DNA of 46,194 nt from a virus: the IMG/VR virus record IMGVR_UViG_3300010392_000276, positions 1-46,194 of that record; one strand, 5' to 3'. The notes beneath the pieces were generated by a model. The model worked only from the letters and a program-made list of their open reading frames with translations. It was not told the DNA's origin and searched no databases. Positions within the stretch are counted from its first letter, which is position 1, and the number at the start of each line of letters is the position of its first letter. A program made the position numbers and the translations under genes. Shown here in pieces: positions 7,439 to 15,908 of this stretch.

Positions 7439-7470
7439 TTGGCAAAATTTTGGCAATAGATTGGCAAAAT
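7439..7470 (+). repeat. Three 11-bp tandem TTGGCAA repeats, candidate arm sites (right)
   Basis: TTGGCAAAAT at 7439, TTGGCAATA at 7450 and TTGGCAAAAT at 7461 repeat with an exact 11-bp period just beyond the tRNA CCA. Helically phased repeats on this side of an att core are typical of integrase P'-arm binding sites. The binding role is inferred. Confidence 0.75.
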
Positions 7471-7496
7471 AAAAGGGCTATACAGTATCCAGAATC

Positions 7497-7518
7497 AGCC
7501 GCCTCCGGGCGGCTTTTT
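7497..7518 (+). terminator. Intrinsic terminator, rightward
   Basis: Stem AGCCGCC (7497-7503) / GGCGGCT (7508-7514) with a TCCG loop and a run of five T on the plus strand. It would stop rightward transcription leaving the int/attP region before it enters the convergent late genes. The minus-strand reading has no T-run, so it does not obviously serve the tail operon. Confidence 0.8.
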
Positions 7519-7520
7519 CG

Positions 7521-10103
7521 TTACTGGATGGCCAGCCGATCGAGCACAAAACCATCTTCTTCATCCTGCTCCAGAAGATCCGCAATCACGTTGTCGTAAC
7601 CGTCCATCTGGCTATACCACACAGGCGAACGATCGTTGGCCAGCTCCGGCTCATAGTAAACCATGGAAAGTGCCTTCTGGCCGTTGGCCTTCACGCCAGA
7701 GCCCCATAGCAAACCCCGGGCGCCATACTCCGTGTTGACGGTATCACCCAGGCTGCTGGTGGTCGTGAAGCTGTCTACGCCGAAACCCTGCGGGATTGAG
7801 AGCGCCGCCGTCTGGGTGTAGGTGCTATTCCCTGAGAACGAATCACCCTGAATCTGCAGTGACTTCTGCTTCACACCGTCCATGAAGATATTCACTTCTT
7901 CCGAATCGCTGTTGGATCCGGAGAAACTGACCACCCATTCATTAAATCCATCGTTGGTGTCATAGGGATCATCTGCGCTGGTGGTGTAGTCAGCAGTGAA
8001 GTAGTGGCACCACACCGCGCAGAAATTGAACCGGGCATCGATCGCCACAATCTTCAGTTCGTTATCGGTGGAGGAAAACGATTCGTTGATTGATTCTGAG
8101 AGCGTGCCGCTCGGTGTAGCCTGGCCGTCATCTGAAAACTGCAGCGAAGTGGTTGATTCTGAATTAGCGCTCCAGGTGAATGGCGCGGTGGCCAGAACCT
8201 TTCCCTCACTGGTGACAATTTCCGTTGGTCCTTCACTGGTCAGGGTTTCCGAAAACGCTGAGACCCCTTCACTTAACCTCGGGAAGTTGGTGTTCAGCCT
8301 GCCAGTCAGGTGACTGTCACGGTAGAGAGAATACGCCGGTAGTTTCTGGCTTACTTCCACCACCTCGTTGCCGATGTATTCATAGTAGATGGGCCGCTTG
8401 TTTTCGGTGAAGCTTCGGCTGGTGATCACGCGCCGCTCGATAACCTCCGGCACAATGTCATCGGAAAGGATGTTTGTGTAGTCCAGGGTTGTCGTGCCGA
8501 TGATATCGGCCTTATCCCACATTTTCAGGTAGCTGGCGCCGGTTGAGACGTTCAGGCGCATCCGGTAGATCTTTTCTGGCAGAAGGCCGCCCCGGTCCCT
8601 GGCGGTGCAAACCGCCTCCCTGCCGTCCCGGCTGAAATACCAGTCAGTTGTGGCCGCCAACTGAGTCGAGTTGTAAAACGTGAACAGTTCTTCTTCCTCG
8701 GCGTCCGGCACCGGGCGCAATTGCTCATCCAGAGGTACACGGACAACAGCGCCAGATTCGGCCAGGTATTTCTCAGAGTTGACCACGGCCACCAGATAGC
8801 GCTGCTCACCCTGCATATAGACTGCTGCACCGTGCACGTTGTCATCAAAAACCCAGAGCACTTCACCGCGCAAGAACACTTCCGGGCCCGCCATCCAATC
8901 CTTGCGCCAGTGGGCAAAATCCCCGGGCTGGTTCGGGTAGTCCTTGGTATCCGGCTCACCTACGCCGTGAACGTCATACATCCTGGTAGGCGGGCCAGCC
9001 CATGAGAGAACCACACCCTTATCACCAATCCAGTTCCGGTATCCGTAGCGCCGCGGCAGGCCCTTGTTGATGGTGTACGCCCCGGCCTTGTAGTTCAGGC
9101 GCCAGACGCCATCGTATCCATCTTCAGCGCCAATCGGCGGGTTAATCTCGCCCAGCTCTGTCTCATACGGCTGGCCGTGGACAATGGCAAACGAAACCTT
9201 GTCCGGCATCACCACCTGATATCTGGAAACCCAGAACACAAAGCTGATATCCGAGCACTGCGCGGGCTCTTTCTCAAAGCCAATGACCAGCGGGCCGGAA
9301 TCGGTGAACCTGACCAGAACACGGTCGCCTTCGTTGAAGGCCGCGCCGTTGCAATCCATATACTGAATTGGGACTGATTCGTAAGAAGCCAGCTGGTTGA
9401 TATTAAGATCTTGCGCAGAAGAAAAGGCATCATCCAGTGTCAGCTTGCAGGCATCCCCGGCAAGATCGGTGATCGTTCCAACGCGATACTTCGGCTGCCA
9501 CTTCTGAACACCAGGGAGAATCGCGCAGTTGAAGAAGATCTGGGCGGCGGATTGAGCTTCATCAGGGACCAGCCCGCCGTCACGGCTTTTGTTGTAGCGC
9601 GCTTCACCGCTGAACCCCGGCTGAATAATTACGCCCCGGCCGCCTTCATCGTTTACATCCGCCAGCCCGACTTCGCCCTGCAGTTCTTCGGTGTAGTCTG
9701 CGCACCAGGCGTCCAGGGTTTTGGATTCCGGGACGCTCTCGAGCTGGGCCCGGCGCTTCTGAAGGGAGAGCTGTTCAGCCTGCAGAACGTCAAGCTGATA
9801 CGTCAGGCGGGCAATCTCTCCGCGCTGTTTGGTGAGCTTCACCTGGAGATCACGGATCTGGGGCCCGAAGGTTTCCGGATCGTCCCGATAATCATCAATC
9901 AGCAGGTCGATATCCCGGGCGATATCATCGGCCACTGCCTGGGCCTGCAGCACTTCGGTTTTCTTTTGAGGCACCAGAACCGCCAGCTCCGCCAATCGCT
10001 TGTTGATCCGGTCCAGTTCTTCCTGCACCTTCTCCACGGCATACTTCAGGCGGATACGATAAAGGCCGGCGCCCTCGCTGGAAATGATTTCGCCTTTTGA
10101 CAT
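7521..10103 (-). CDS. Large tail tip / central fibre protein, 860 aa
   Basis: Last gene of the late operon, where lambda has gpJ. The N-terminal 125 residues are a long charged coiled coil (EELDRINKRLAELAV, then KLTKQRGEIARLTYQLDVLQ). About residues 130-290 are a beta-rich domain, including a barrel-like segment (FNEGDRVLVRFTDSGPLVIG). The remainder is beta-rich with many aromatic and Ser/Thr/Asn-rich stretches. It probably forms part of the tail tip or receptor-binding complex. The start overlaps the upstream stop by one base. I infer function from place, length and architecture; no catalytic motif seen. Confidence 0.7.
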   Translation of the reverse strand: MSKGEIISSEGAGLYRIRLKYAVEKVQEELDRINKRLAELAVLVPQKKTEVLQAQAVADDIARDIDLLIDDYRDDPETFGPQIRDLQVKLTKQRGEIARLTYQLDVLQAEQLSLQKRRAQLESVPESKTLDAWCADYTEELQGEVGLADVNDEGGRGVIIQPGFSGEARYNKSRDGGLVPDEAQSAAQIFFNCAILPGVQKWQPKYRVGTITDLAGDACKLTLDDAFSSAQDLNINQLASYESVPIQYMDCNGAAFNEGDRVLVRFTDSGPLVIGFEKEPAQCSDISFVFWVSRYQVVMPDKVSFAIVHGQPYETELGEINPPIGAEDGYDGVWRLNYKAGAYTINKGLPRRYGYRNWIGDKGVVLSWAGPPTRMYDVHGVGEPDTKDYPNQPGDFAHWRKDWMAGPEVFLRGEVLWVFDDNVHGAAVYMQGEQRYLVAVVNSEKYLAESGAVVRVPLDEQLRPVPDAEEEELFTFYNSTQLAATTDWYFSRDGREAVCTARDRGGLLPEKIYRMRLNVSTGASYLKMWDKADIIGTTTLDYTNILSDDIVPEVIERRVITSRSFTENKRPIYYEYIGNEVVEVSQKLPAYSLYRDSHLTGRLNTNFPRLSEGVSAFSETLTSEGPTEIVTSEGKVLATAPFTWSANSESTTSLQFSDDGQATPSGTLSESINESFSSTDNELKIVAIDARFNFCAVWCHYFTADYTTSADDPYDTNDGFNEWVVSFSGSNSDSEEVNIFMDGVKQKSLQIQGDSFSGNSTYTQTAALSIPQGFGVDSFTTTSSLGDTVNTEYGARGLLWGSGVKANGQKALSMVYYEPELANDRSPVWYSQMDGYDNVIADLLEQDEEDGFVLDRLAIQ

Positions 10104-10996
10104 TAACGCTGGCTCACTTCACAGAACTTGTCAGCGCTGCTGACGAAGAAATTGATGTAACTGGCAGTGAACGATTCCCCGAGCGCTTCCACGGTCATTC
10201 CGGGCTTCAGGAAAAGATCGATATCACACCGGGCGCGGAGCTTGCCATCGGTCAGACTCAGGGAGCGGACACCCTTCAGGATGCGGGTTGCTTTCTGAGC
10301 TGGGCTGGCCGGGGCATAACCGGAGACGGTAACGGTGAAATTACGGGGCCCACGATCATAGCGGAAGGTTTCGAACTTCGATCGGAGAATTTCTTCGGCC
10401 CGCTCGGTGCCATCGTCCAGGCGGTAGCCCTTGGAAATGATCAACTCGCCAGAGCTGCGTGATGAGATCTGCCCGATGATATCGGCGGCAGCCGGGATAA
10501 CCGCTTGCAGGTAGTTCCGGCGCTCTCCCTGATTCATCGTTGCTTGCCAGCTGGAGATCTTGAACGTCATATCCGGGGATCCGGTAATGGTCAGCGTGTA
10601 AAACTCCTGAAGGCGGGTGGCCGGCAGTGTCGCTGTCCAGTCCTGGAAGCCGGCAAACTGTGCCGAGAAATCAAGGCCAGCCGAGATCGAGCCGAACAGT
10701 GAGGCGGTGTTACCCTCGAAGGCAGCGGAGAAATCAAAGCTGGTATCCACCGAACCGCCAGCCCCCTGAACCGATGTGAACTGCGCAGTGAAGCCCAGGT
10801 CCGCATCAATTTGCCCGGTTACAAATCCGCCCTGGAAATCAGCCACAAAATCCAGGGCGCTGTTAATGATCCCTTCAGGGTCTGAACTCGGAGGTGTGGA
10901 TCCGGACAGATCGACGGAGCCAACAGCCGGGGCGGAGTAACCCGACGATGCGCCACTAAGATCAACGCTTCCGACTGCTGGCGGTGTGTAGCTCAT
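10103..10996 (-). CDS. Minor tail protein with repeated N-terminal motifs, 297 aa
   Basis: The N-terminus holds two copies of a Pro-Ala-Val-Gly-Ser-Val-Asp-Leu-Ser-Gly motif (about residues 5-32). A series of roughly 20-residue repeats of the form G-x-I-x-A-x-LDFSAQFAG (about 45-115) suggests stacked beta hairpins. The C-terminal half is a more globular alpha/beta domain. Sits between small tail genes and the central tip protein; likely a tail-tip structural component. Confidence 0.65.
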   Translation of the reverse strand: MSYTPPAVGSVDLSGASSGYSAPAVGSVDLSGSTPPSSDPEGIINSALDFVADFQGGFVTGQIDADLGFTAQFTSVQGAGGSVDTSFDFSAAFEGNTASLFGSISAGLDFSAQFAGFQDWTATLPATRLQEFYTLTITGSPDMTFKISSWQATMNQGERRNYLQAVIPAAADIIGQISSRSSGELIISKGYRLDDGTERAEEILRSKFETFRYDRGPRNFTVTVSGYAPASPAQKATRILKGVRSLSLTDGKLRARCDIDLFLKPGMTVEALGESFTASYINFFVSSADKFCEVSQR

Positions 10997-10998
10997 AA

Positions 10999-11271
10999 CT
11001 AGGCGGCCCCAAACGTGGTCACATCATAATCGCCGTGATAGATCGGCTGGAAAACCGGCAAGCCTCCATCTGTTAGCTTGAAAAGAAAGCCAACCTCTGA
11101 GGCGTTGAAATCATCGAAATTGAAACTGATTGAAGTTTCAGCAGAGCTGGCCGTGTAAACCTTGGAAATCTCAGTTTGCAGCCCGCTTACCTCAATGACT
11201 GCGAACACCGTGAAGCCATCACAGCCCGCCGGTAGCGTCAGCCCCATCGAGACGTTCCGCGTTGTCATCAC
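10999..11271 (-). CDS. Small tail-associated protein, 90 aa
   Basis: Beta-rich protein without membrane segments. Overlaps the preceding gene by four bases and precedes the 297-aa tail protein by two bases. Place in the tail cluster implies a structural or assembly role; no family recognised. Confidence 0.6.
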   Translation of the reverse strand: MMTTRNVSMGLTLPAGCDGFTVFAVIEVSGLQTEISKVYTASSAETSISFNFDDFNASEVGFLFKLTDGGLPVFQPIYHGDYDVTTFGAA

Positions 11272-11675
11272 GCACCCCCGACTGTAATGGTCCCTGATGT
11301 AATGGCCACAGGGCCGCCAGATGTGATCGAAGTGGTGTTCAGCTCCAGGTCAGCCCCTGAGCCGGTGGCGCCGACTGTCAGATAGATAACCTCGGCTCCA
11401 TCACGGTCAATGATTCGCGCCCAGCCCGCGGTTCCGGTGGCGTTCGCTGAACTGTCGTTGGTGATCGTTTCCAGGGTGATCACGCCGTTCGATTGGGTGG
11501 CGGCGGCGTTGGTCATTGCCAGCTCCGCCAGCAGGGTGTCTGTGATAGAACCGCCCATGCTTGTGGGGAGTGATCCGTTATAGATCTCGATCATCGGCGT
11601 TGAGGCGGTGCCGGTGGCCATGGCTGTGATGATTTCACCGGCAATCGTGGAACGTAGCGCAGTTGTCAGTTTCAT
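11268..11675 (-). CDS. Small tail-associated structural protein, 135 aa
   Basis: Ala/Thr/Gly-rich, beta-predicted protein with a short N-terminal helix (STIAGEIITAMA) and a repetitive Thr/Ser/Gly C-terminus. Composition resembles phage structural proteins that decorate tips or fibres. Start is in a four-base overlap with the upstream gene. No known family assigned. Confidence 0.6.
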   Translation of the reverse strand: MKLTTALRSTIAGEIITAMATGTASTPMIEIYNGSLPTSMGGSITDTLLAELAMTNAAATQSNGVITLETITNDSSANATGTAGWARIIDRDGAEVIYLTVGATGSGADLELNTTSITSGGPVAITSGTITVGGA

Positions 11676-12022
11676 TGGTCAAGTCGCCTCTCTACATAGA
11701 AGGTAAGCTGGGTGATTTCTTCTCCCGGGGTGAAGGGCCCGGGCGATCCGAGGAAGCAGCCCTCACTGCATGAAACAATCAGCTGGCCGTATGCCTGCAC
11801 CATGCGGGAAAGGTTGTTCACCACGGACTTGGTGGGCCGGTCAATCTCGATTTCCAGGGTGCGATCGGCATCCGAGAACCCGAAATCATTGAACACGGCG
11901 CCGCCGTCCAGAGTTGCGGTGCGGGAAAGCCGGCGCTCAATATCCCCCAGGCCCTCCCGCCGGTAGCGCTGAATGACTTCGTGGCCATCAATATCGAATT
12001 GCGGGGCGTTAATCGTCAGCAT
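11672..12022 (-). CDS. Minor tail protein, 116 aa (lambda gpM position)
   Basis: First gene after the tape measure, the position of lambda gpM. Beta-rich protein with a conserved-looking acidic/basic strand pattern (EIEIDRPT) and a C-terminal LTFYVERRL. Gap of two bases from the tape measure. The assignment to tail tip assembly is by position. Confidence 0.6.
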   Translation of the reverse strand: MLTINAPQFDIDGHEVIQRYRREGLGDIERRLSRTATLDGGAVFNDFGFSDADRTLEIEIDRPTKSVVNNLSRMVQAYGQLIVSCSEGCFLGSPGPFTPGEEITQLTFYVERRLDQ

Positions 12023-12024
12023 GG

Positions 12025-14766
12025 TTACAGCCTCAGAAGGAGTTCTTCACCATCCGCGTTCACGCGAACCTGAATGGCGTTGAGAATTTCGAACATGAAA
12101 GCTTCGAGGTGTGGCTGGAGGCCGGCGCCGTCCACTTTCAGCACAGCGTCACCGCGCTGGATGGCCCGGGTTCTGGCCTTGATCTGTTCAATCTCTGCTT
12201 CGGAGAGCCGCTTCTGAATCTTCAGGGCCTCATCCCGGCGTTCGTTTTCCAGTCGGATCTGGGCGGCAATGCCAACTTGGTCGAACTTCGAGCCTTCATT
12301 GAGCTGTCCGAACAGGGAGCTGATCAGATCCCCTGTGCCGGCGAAGGTGTCGCTGATTGACTTGGAAATGGCCTTGACCTTTTCCGCACCTGCTTCCACC
12401 TCTGCAATGTCCAGTTCAACCGTTGCCTGGATGCGGCTGATCTTTTCGTCACTGGCCAGCTCGAGCAGCCTGATCTGGTAGGCTTCAGTTTCCTTGATGA
12501 CCTTCTTTGTTTTCTCGGCGGCATCATCCAGTGATTTGTTGCTCTTGATGATGGTCCCGGAAAAGCTGTTCACCTTTCCGCTGGTTTCGTCATATCCAAG
12601 CTGCAGGGTTTTGTTGTTGTCCGCCAGCTCTTTGGTGGTTTTGGAGACTTCGCCCAGAGCGCCGCCACTATCCGCCACCTGCCGATTCAATTCCTCAACA
12701 GCGTCCGTGATCCCGCGCTGGGAACCGGTGAAGTCCTCTGTCTTGTTGGCGTTATCAACCAGCTGCTGGGCGTAACGGTTGAACTCCTGCCGCTGTTCTT
12801 CGGTGATCTCGGTGGTGTAACCCATGGTCTGGCCAAGGGTTTTATTCATTTCGTCGTAGCGTTTGCTGATCTGCCTCAGTTCTTCGGTTTCATCCTGAAG
12901 CTTTTTGATCTCTCCAGTGGCCGGGGCGAAGCTTTCAGCCAGGGCCTTGATCTCATCGGCGTTGAAATACTGGTAAAGTTTCGAGCCGATCGAGCCGAAT
13001 TCTTCCTCAATGTAATCGTTGATGAACGTGCCCAGGGCATAGCCGCCAGTCAGGGCAAGGCCCAGAAGCCCGCCCTTCCCTGCCGTAGAGGTGGCAATAC
13101 TCTTGATGCTGTTCAAATTACCGATCACAGCCTTGAAGCCTTGAGCTCCGGCCAGTGCTGTAAGGCCGCCGCCGATGGACTCAAGCCCGCCAGCCAAGCC
13201 GCCCACTGCTGGCAGCACGGTATTGATCGACTTCGCCAAGCCAAGGATCTGCCCGGCAGACTTTTTCGTTTCCTCATCGAGGGATTGGAACTGTTCAATA
13301 CCCTCGCCAATGGCGATGAACAGCGGCTCCAGGCCGTCAGCGATTCCGGCCGATACGTTGACCAGCGCAGTGAAAGCATCCACCACCTGCTGCAGCACAT
13401 CCTGCAAACCCTCAACGGTGGAAAGATCCACATCACCGAACAGGCCTGTGAACAGGTCGCCAAGCTCATCACCCAGATCACCGAATGCGGAGAGCAGTTC
13501 AGACAGATCAATACCGGAGAGCGCTTCCGGGAAGTTCTCAGCAATCACCTGCAGCTTCTGATCGATGTTCTGGGCCAGCCCCTCAAGGCCGTTCAGGATT
13601 GGCGCAAAAACGCCATCTTCCAGGCGGATCTCTGAGCCAAGGGAATTGAAGATGCTGGTGATTGATTGAACGATGGAACGGGTTTCGTCGGTGAGGTTTG
13701 AGCCCAGTCCGATCAGAGCGCTGTTCAGGTTGTTCTGGAGGGTTTGGCCAAGTGCGGAAAGCGTTTCTGTCAGTTCGCGGGAGGCGCGTTCGGCAGCGCC
13801 GGCATTGTCATCGAACTTTGCCAGGTTCTGTGCGAAAGCTTCTGAGGCGTTGCCGGTCAGTGCCAGCACCGGGGCCAATGCTTCGACGGAGCCAAACAGT
13901 TTCGCCAATAATTCTGTATTGCCACCAGTGGCGTCCGCAACGTCAGTCAGGACACCGGAGAAACCTTTGCTTTCGAGGGCTGCCGCGTTGAACTCAATGC
14001 CGAGTTCTTTGGCAAGATCGCTGGCTTCCTTGGAAGGTTTCAGCAGTGACTGGATGGCTGCCCGGATTCCAGTGATGGCTTCCGGGGTGCTGGTGCCGGT
14101 TTCAGCCGTGATGGTCGCAATGGCAGCGGCCATTTCTTCGAAAGAGAGTCCGGCCGCGGCTGCCAGCGGTGCGAGCCGGCCAATAGTTTCGGAAAGCTCT
14201 GGAATCGTAGTCTGGCCAAGCTGGACGGCTGTGAAGAAGTCATCCGCATACGCCCCGGCCTCATCTGCAGAAGCGCCGAAGGCATTCAGTGTGCTGACCA
14301 GTGCAGTTGTCGTTGATCCCAGATCAGCGCGGCCGGCAATTGAAAGCTGCTCGGCGGCGGCGATCAGTTCAAGCGAGTTCTGGTAGTCAATGCCGGCAGA
14401 GATCGCGCCATAGGTTGCGCTGGTGATCTGGTCAAGTGACTGCGTTGAGCGCTCGGAATACTCAAGAATCTGGGCTTGGAAGTCCCGCAGGTTGTCAGCG
14501 GGCTGGCCGATTAGGGTGGCGATTTCACCGAAAGCGGTATCAAAGTCATCAGCGATCTTTACCGCGTAGCCTGTGATACCGATGGCGGCGGCTGCCAGAG
14601 CAGCGTCCAGCTTAACGATGCTATCTGTGATGCCCGCCAGTGGGCCAGTGAGATCCCCTACCCGATTGGTAAGGCTGTCGAGGTTTCTGCCTACGGAGGT
14701 GACGGCGGAGCCGGTTTTATCGACACCACCGAAGATAATCTCAACCGTTTTCTGCTTATCGGCCAT
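12025..14766 (-). CDS. Tape measure protein, 913 aa
   Basis: Determines tail length and is ejected with the DNA. The ATG at 14766 has a CCCGGAGAAACC ribosome site; an ATG 15 bases upstream lies inside the T-run of a terminator and is less likely. Residues about 70-290 match the phage minor tail protein (TP901-type) domain: DDFDTAFGEIATLIGQ, TSATYGAISAGI, SIAGRADLGST, LAPLAAAAGLSFEEMAAAIA. Residues 300-620 are long alternating hydrophobic helices, and 620-860 are charged coiled coil. Length predicts a tail of about 130-140 nm by the usual 1.5 angstrom per residue rule. Confidence 0.9.
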   Translation of the reverse strand: MADKQKTVEIIFGGVDKTGSAVTSVGRNLDSLTNRVGDLTGPLAGITDSIVKLDAALAAAAIGITGYAVKIADDFDTAFGEIATLIGQPADNLRDFQAQILEYSERSTQSLDQITSATYGAISAGIDYQNSLELIAAAEQLSIAGRADLGSTTTALVSTLNAFGASADEAGAYADDFFTAVQLGQTTIPELSETIGRLAPLAAAAGLSFEEMAAAIATITAETGTSTPEAITGIRAAIQSLLKPSKEASDLAKELGIEFNAAALESKGFSGVLTDVADATGGNTELLAKLFGSVEALAPVLALTGNASEAFAQNLAKFDDNAGAAERASRELTETLSALGQTLQNNLNSALIGLGSNLTDETRSIVQSITSIFNSLGSEIRLEDGVFAPILNGLEGLAQNIDQKLQVIAENFPEALSGIDLSELLSAFGDLGDELGDLFTGLFGDVDLSTVEGLQDVLQQVVDAFTALVNVSAGIADGLEPLFIAIGEGIEQFQSLDEETKKSAGQILGLAKSINTVLPAVGGLAGGLESIGGGLTALAGAQGFKAVIGNLNSIKSIATSTAGKGGLLGLALTGGYALGTFINDYIEEEFGSIGSKLYQYFNADEIKALAESFAPATGEIKKLQDETEELRQISKRYDEMNKTLGQTMGYTTEITEEQRQEFNRYAQQLVDNANKTEDFTGSQRGITDAVEELNRQVADSGGALGEVSKTTKELADNNKTLQLGYDETSGKVNSFSGTIIKSNKSLDDAAEKTKKVIKETEAYQIRLLELASDEKISRIQATVELDIAEVEAGAEKVKAISKSISDTFAGTGDLISSLFGQLNEGSKFDQVGIAAQIRLENERRDEALKIQKRLSEAEIEQIKARTRAIQRGDAVLKVDGAGLQPHLEAFMFEILNAIQVRVNADGEELLLRL

Positions 14767-14781
14767 GGTTTCTCCGGGCAT

Positions 14782-14805
14782 AAAAAAACCCTGCCGGAGC
14801 AGGGT
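14782..14805 (-). terminator. Intrinsic terminator after the DUF4124 gene
   Basis: On the minus strand ACCCTGC-TCCG-GCAGGGT (14805-14788) is followed by seven T. It lies between the DUF4124 cargo gene and the tape measure gene, inside what should be one late transcript. It would be read through by Q-modified polymerase but would end a transcript started at a private promoter of the cargo gene. Confidence 0.9.
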
Positions 14806-14824
14806 TCTGTGGAAGTAAGCTTAT

Positions 14825-15253
14825 TTATTCAGTGGGCCGGCAGTGGAGCTCAACCCGATCTCGCCAGTGCTCAACGGTCTGAGCTCGGCGCTTCAATACA
14901 AAATTGTATGCGCCCTGGCTCTGGGCCAAGGTGAGCATCCTTTCGGCGCTTTCTAGCTCCAGGCGGGCGAGATTGCACGCATTTCTGTTTGCACTTTCCC
15001 GAGCTCTTACAAAGGCGGTTTCCGGAGCGTTCTCCGTGACCACGGTGCTCTCGGCAGAATCTGAGCTCACCAGTTTCTCTTTTTGACTTGCTCCCATATC
15101 GCCGGGAGAGCTCGCCCGGATCTTCACTTCCTCACTTTGTCCAGGGGGTGGCTGATTGCCAAAGTGAACATTGCCATCAGCGTCAGTCCACTTGTAAACC
15201 TGGGCCAATGCGGGAAACGAGAGAGCTGTGAGAAGAAGCAGAATCAGGCGCAT
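14825..15253 (-). CDS. Secreted DUF4124 protein (cargo gene), 142 aa
   Basis: Starts at the ATG preceded by ACGGAGGTACAC. Residues 1-18 are a signal peptide ending in FPALAQ, then VYKWTDADGNVHFGNQPP, the typical DUF4124 start found in many gammaproteobacterial periplasmic proteins; the C-terminal 80 residues form charged helices. It breaks the conserved tail order between the chaperone and the tape measure and is followed by its own terminator. This is the layout of a phage 'moron' that may be expressed from the prophage. Its role is unknown. Confidence 0.85.
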   Translation of the reverse strand: MRLILLLLTALSFPALAQVYKWTDADGNVHFGNQPPPGQSEEVKIRASSPGDMGASQKEKLVSSDSAESTVVTENAPETAFVRARESANRNACNLARLELESAERMLTLAQSQGAYNFVLKRRAQTVEHWRDRVELHCRPTE

Positions 15254-15324
15254 GTGTACCTCCGTGTCATGTACCTGATGAGCGTAGCACAAAGCCTCGG
15301 CGGCAAACCTCCCCAGAATGGGGG

Positions 15325-15485
15325 CTATTTCTTTTGCCTGTACCACATAGCCCAAAGGCTCATTTCCGCATCAGTCAGATAGCCCTCTGGAAAAACATCT
15401 GGCCGGATCTCAAAGAGAAACCGGCCATTCTTTTCTGCAAGGGCTAGGCTGGCTTGGATGCTTGCTTCGCTCCAGAGGGCTTTCG
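15325..15485 (-). CDS. Tail assembly chaperone -1 frame extension (gpT-like)
   Basis: In the -1 frame relative to the chaperone gene an open stretch runs past the chaperone stop (15446-15444) to a TAG at 15327-15325. The extension reads in pieces as LALAEKNGRFLFEIRPD and DAEMSLWAMWYRQKK, a Trp-rich ending typical of gpT/DUF4035-like C-terminal extensions. There is no good start, so it is expected as a frameshift fusion like lambda gpG-T. The likeliest slip is at A-AAG motifs, GTAAAG (15491-15486) or CGAAAG (15485-15480), both in the correct phase. Confidence 0.75.
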
Positions 15486-15908
15486 CTTTACCTGGGCCTG
15501 TTGGCCTTTCCCGGTCAGCTCCATGATCTTGTTGGCCATGATGCTGAACTCAATCGGGAACACCTGAGCCAACTTGGCAACATCCGCCAGTTCCATGGCG
15601 GGTTCAACCGTTCCCAGCCTTACGTGCTCGAGGCGCTTGGCTAAGGATGCAGGAACGTCCTGATGGTAGCCGATGCCATCCATCAGGGCGCCAACCTTCT
15701 CCTTTCCACCGCCAGAGAGCCGTTCAACCAGATCGGAGAGCAGCTTGCCCTTTGATGCGGATTCTTCGGATTCGGCCAGTTCGTGCGCAGTCAGCCCGCG
15801 CACTTTCACCACACCATCACCGAAGCCGGCCTCTTTCAGAGCGTCCAGCGTGACTTCCGTTTCACGCGGGACAAACTCGGCGTTCTGGAAGGCTTTGAGG
15901 TCCAGCAT
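15444..15908 (-). CDS. Tail assembly chaperone (gpG-like), 154 aa
   Basis: Lies between the tail tube gene and the tape measure, where lambda has G. Soluble, helical, Lys/Glu-rich, with a basic Gln/Lys-rich C-terminus where the frameshift extension begins. The start overlaps the tube stop by one base. The chaperone coats the tape measure during tail assembly. A GGGAAAG heptamer at 15512-15506 is present but in the wrong phase for a lambda-type slip. Confidence 0.75.
   Translation of the reverse strand: MLDLKAFQNAEFVPRETEVTLDALKEAGFGDGVVKVRGLTAHELAESEESASKGKLLSDLVERLSGGGKEKVGALMDGIGYHQDVPASLAKRLEHVRLGTVEPAMELADVAKLAQVFPIEFSIMANKIMELTGKGQQAQVKRKPSGAKQASKPA

Noticed and set aside
13673-14386. 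237-codon plus-strand frame within the tape measure gene
   Set aside because: Antisense of repetitive Ala-rich codons; Ser/Ala-rich low complexity, no start signal, no operon context.
15506-15512. GGGAAAG as the tail chaperone slippery site
   Set aside because: It is lambda's heptamer but read as GGG AAA G in the zero frame, so a -1 slip would not re-pair. A-AAG sites nearer the stop are in the right phase.
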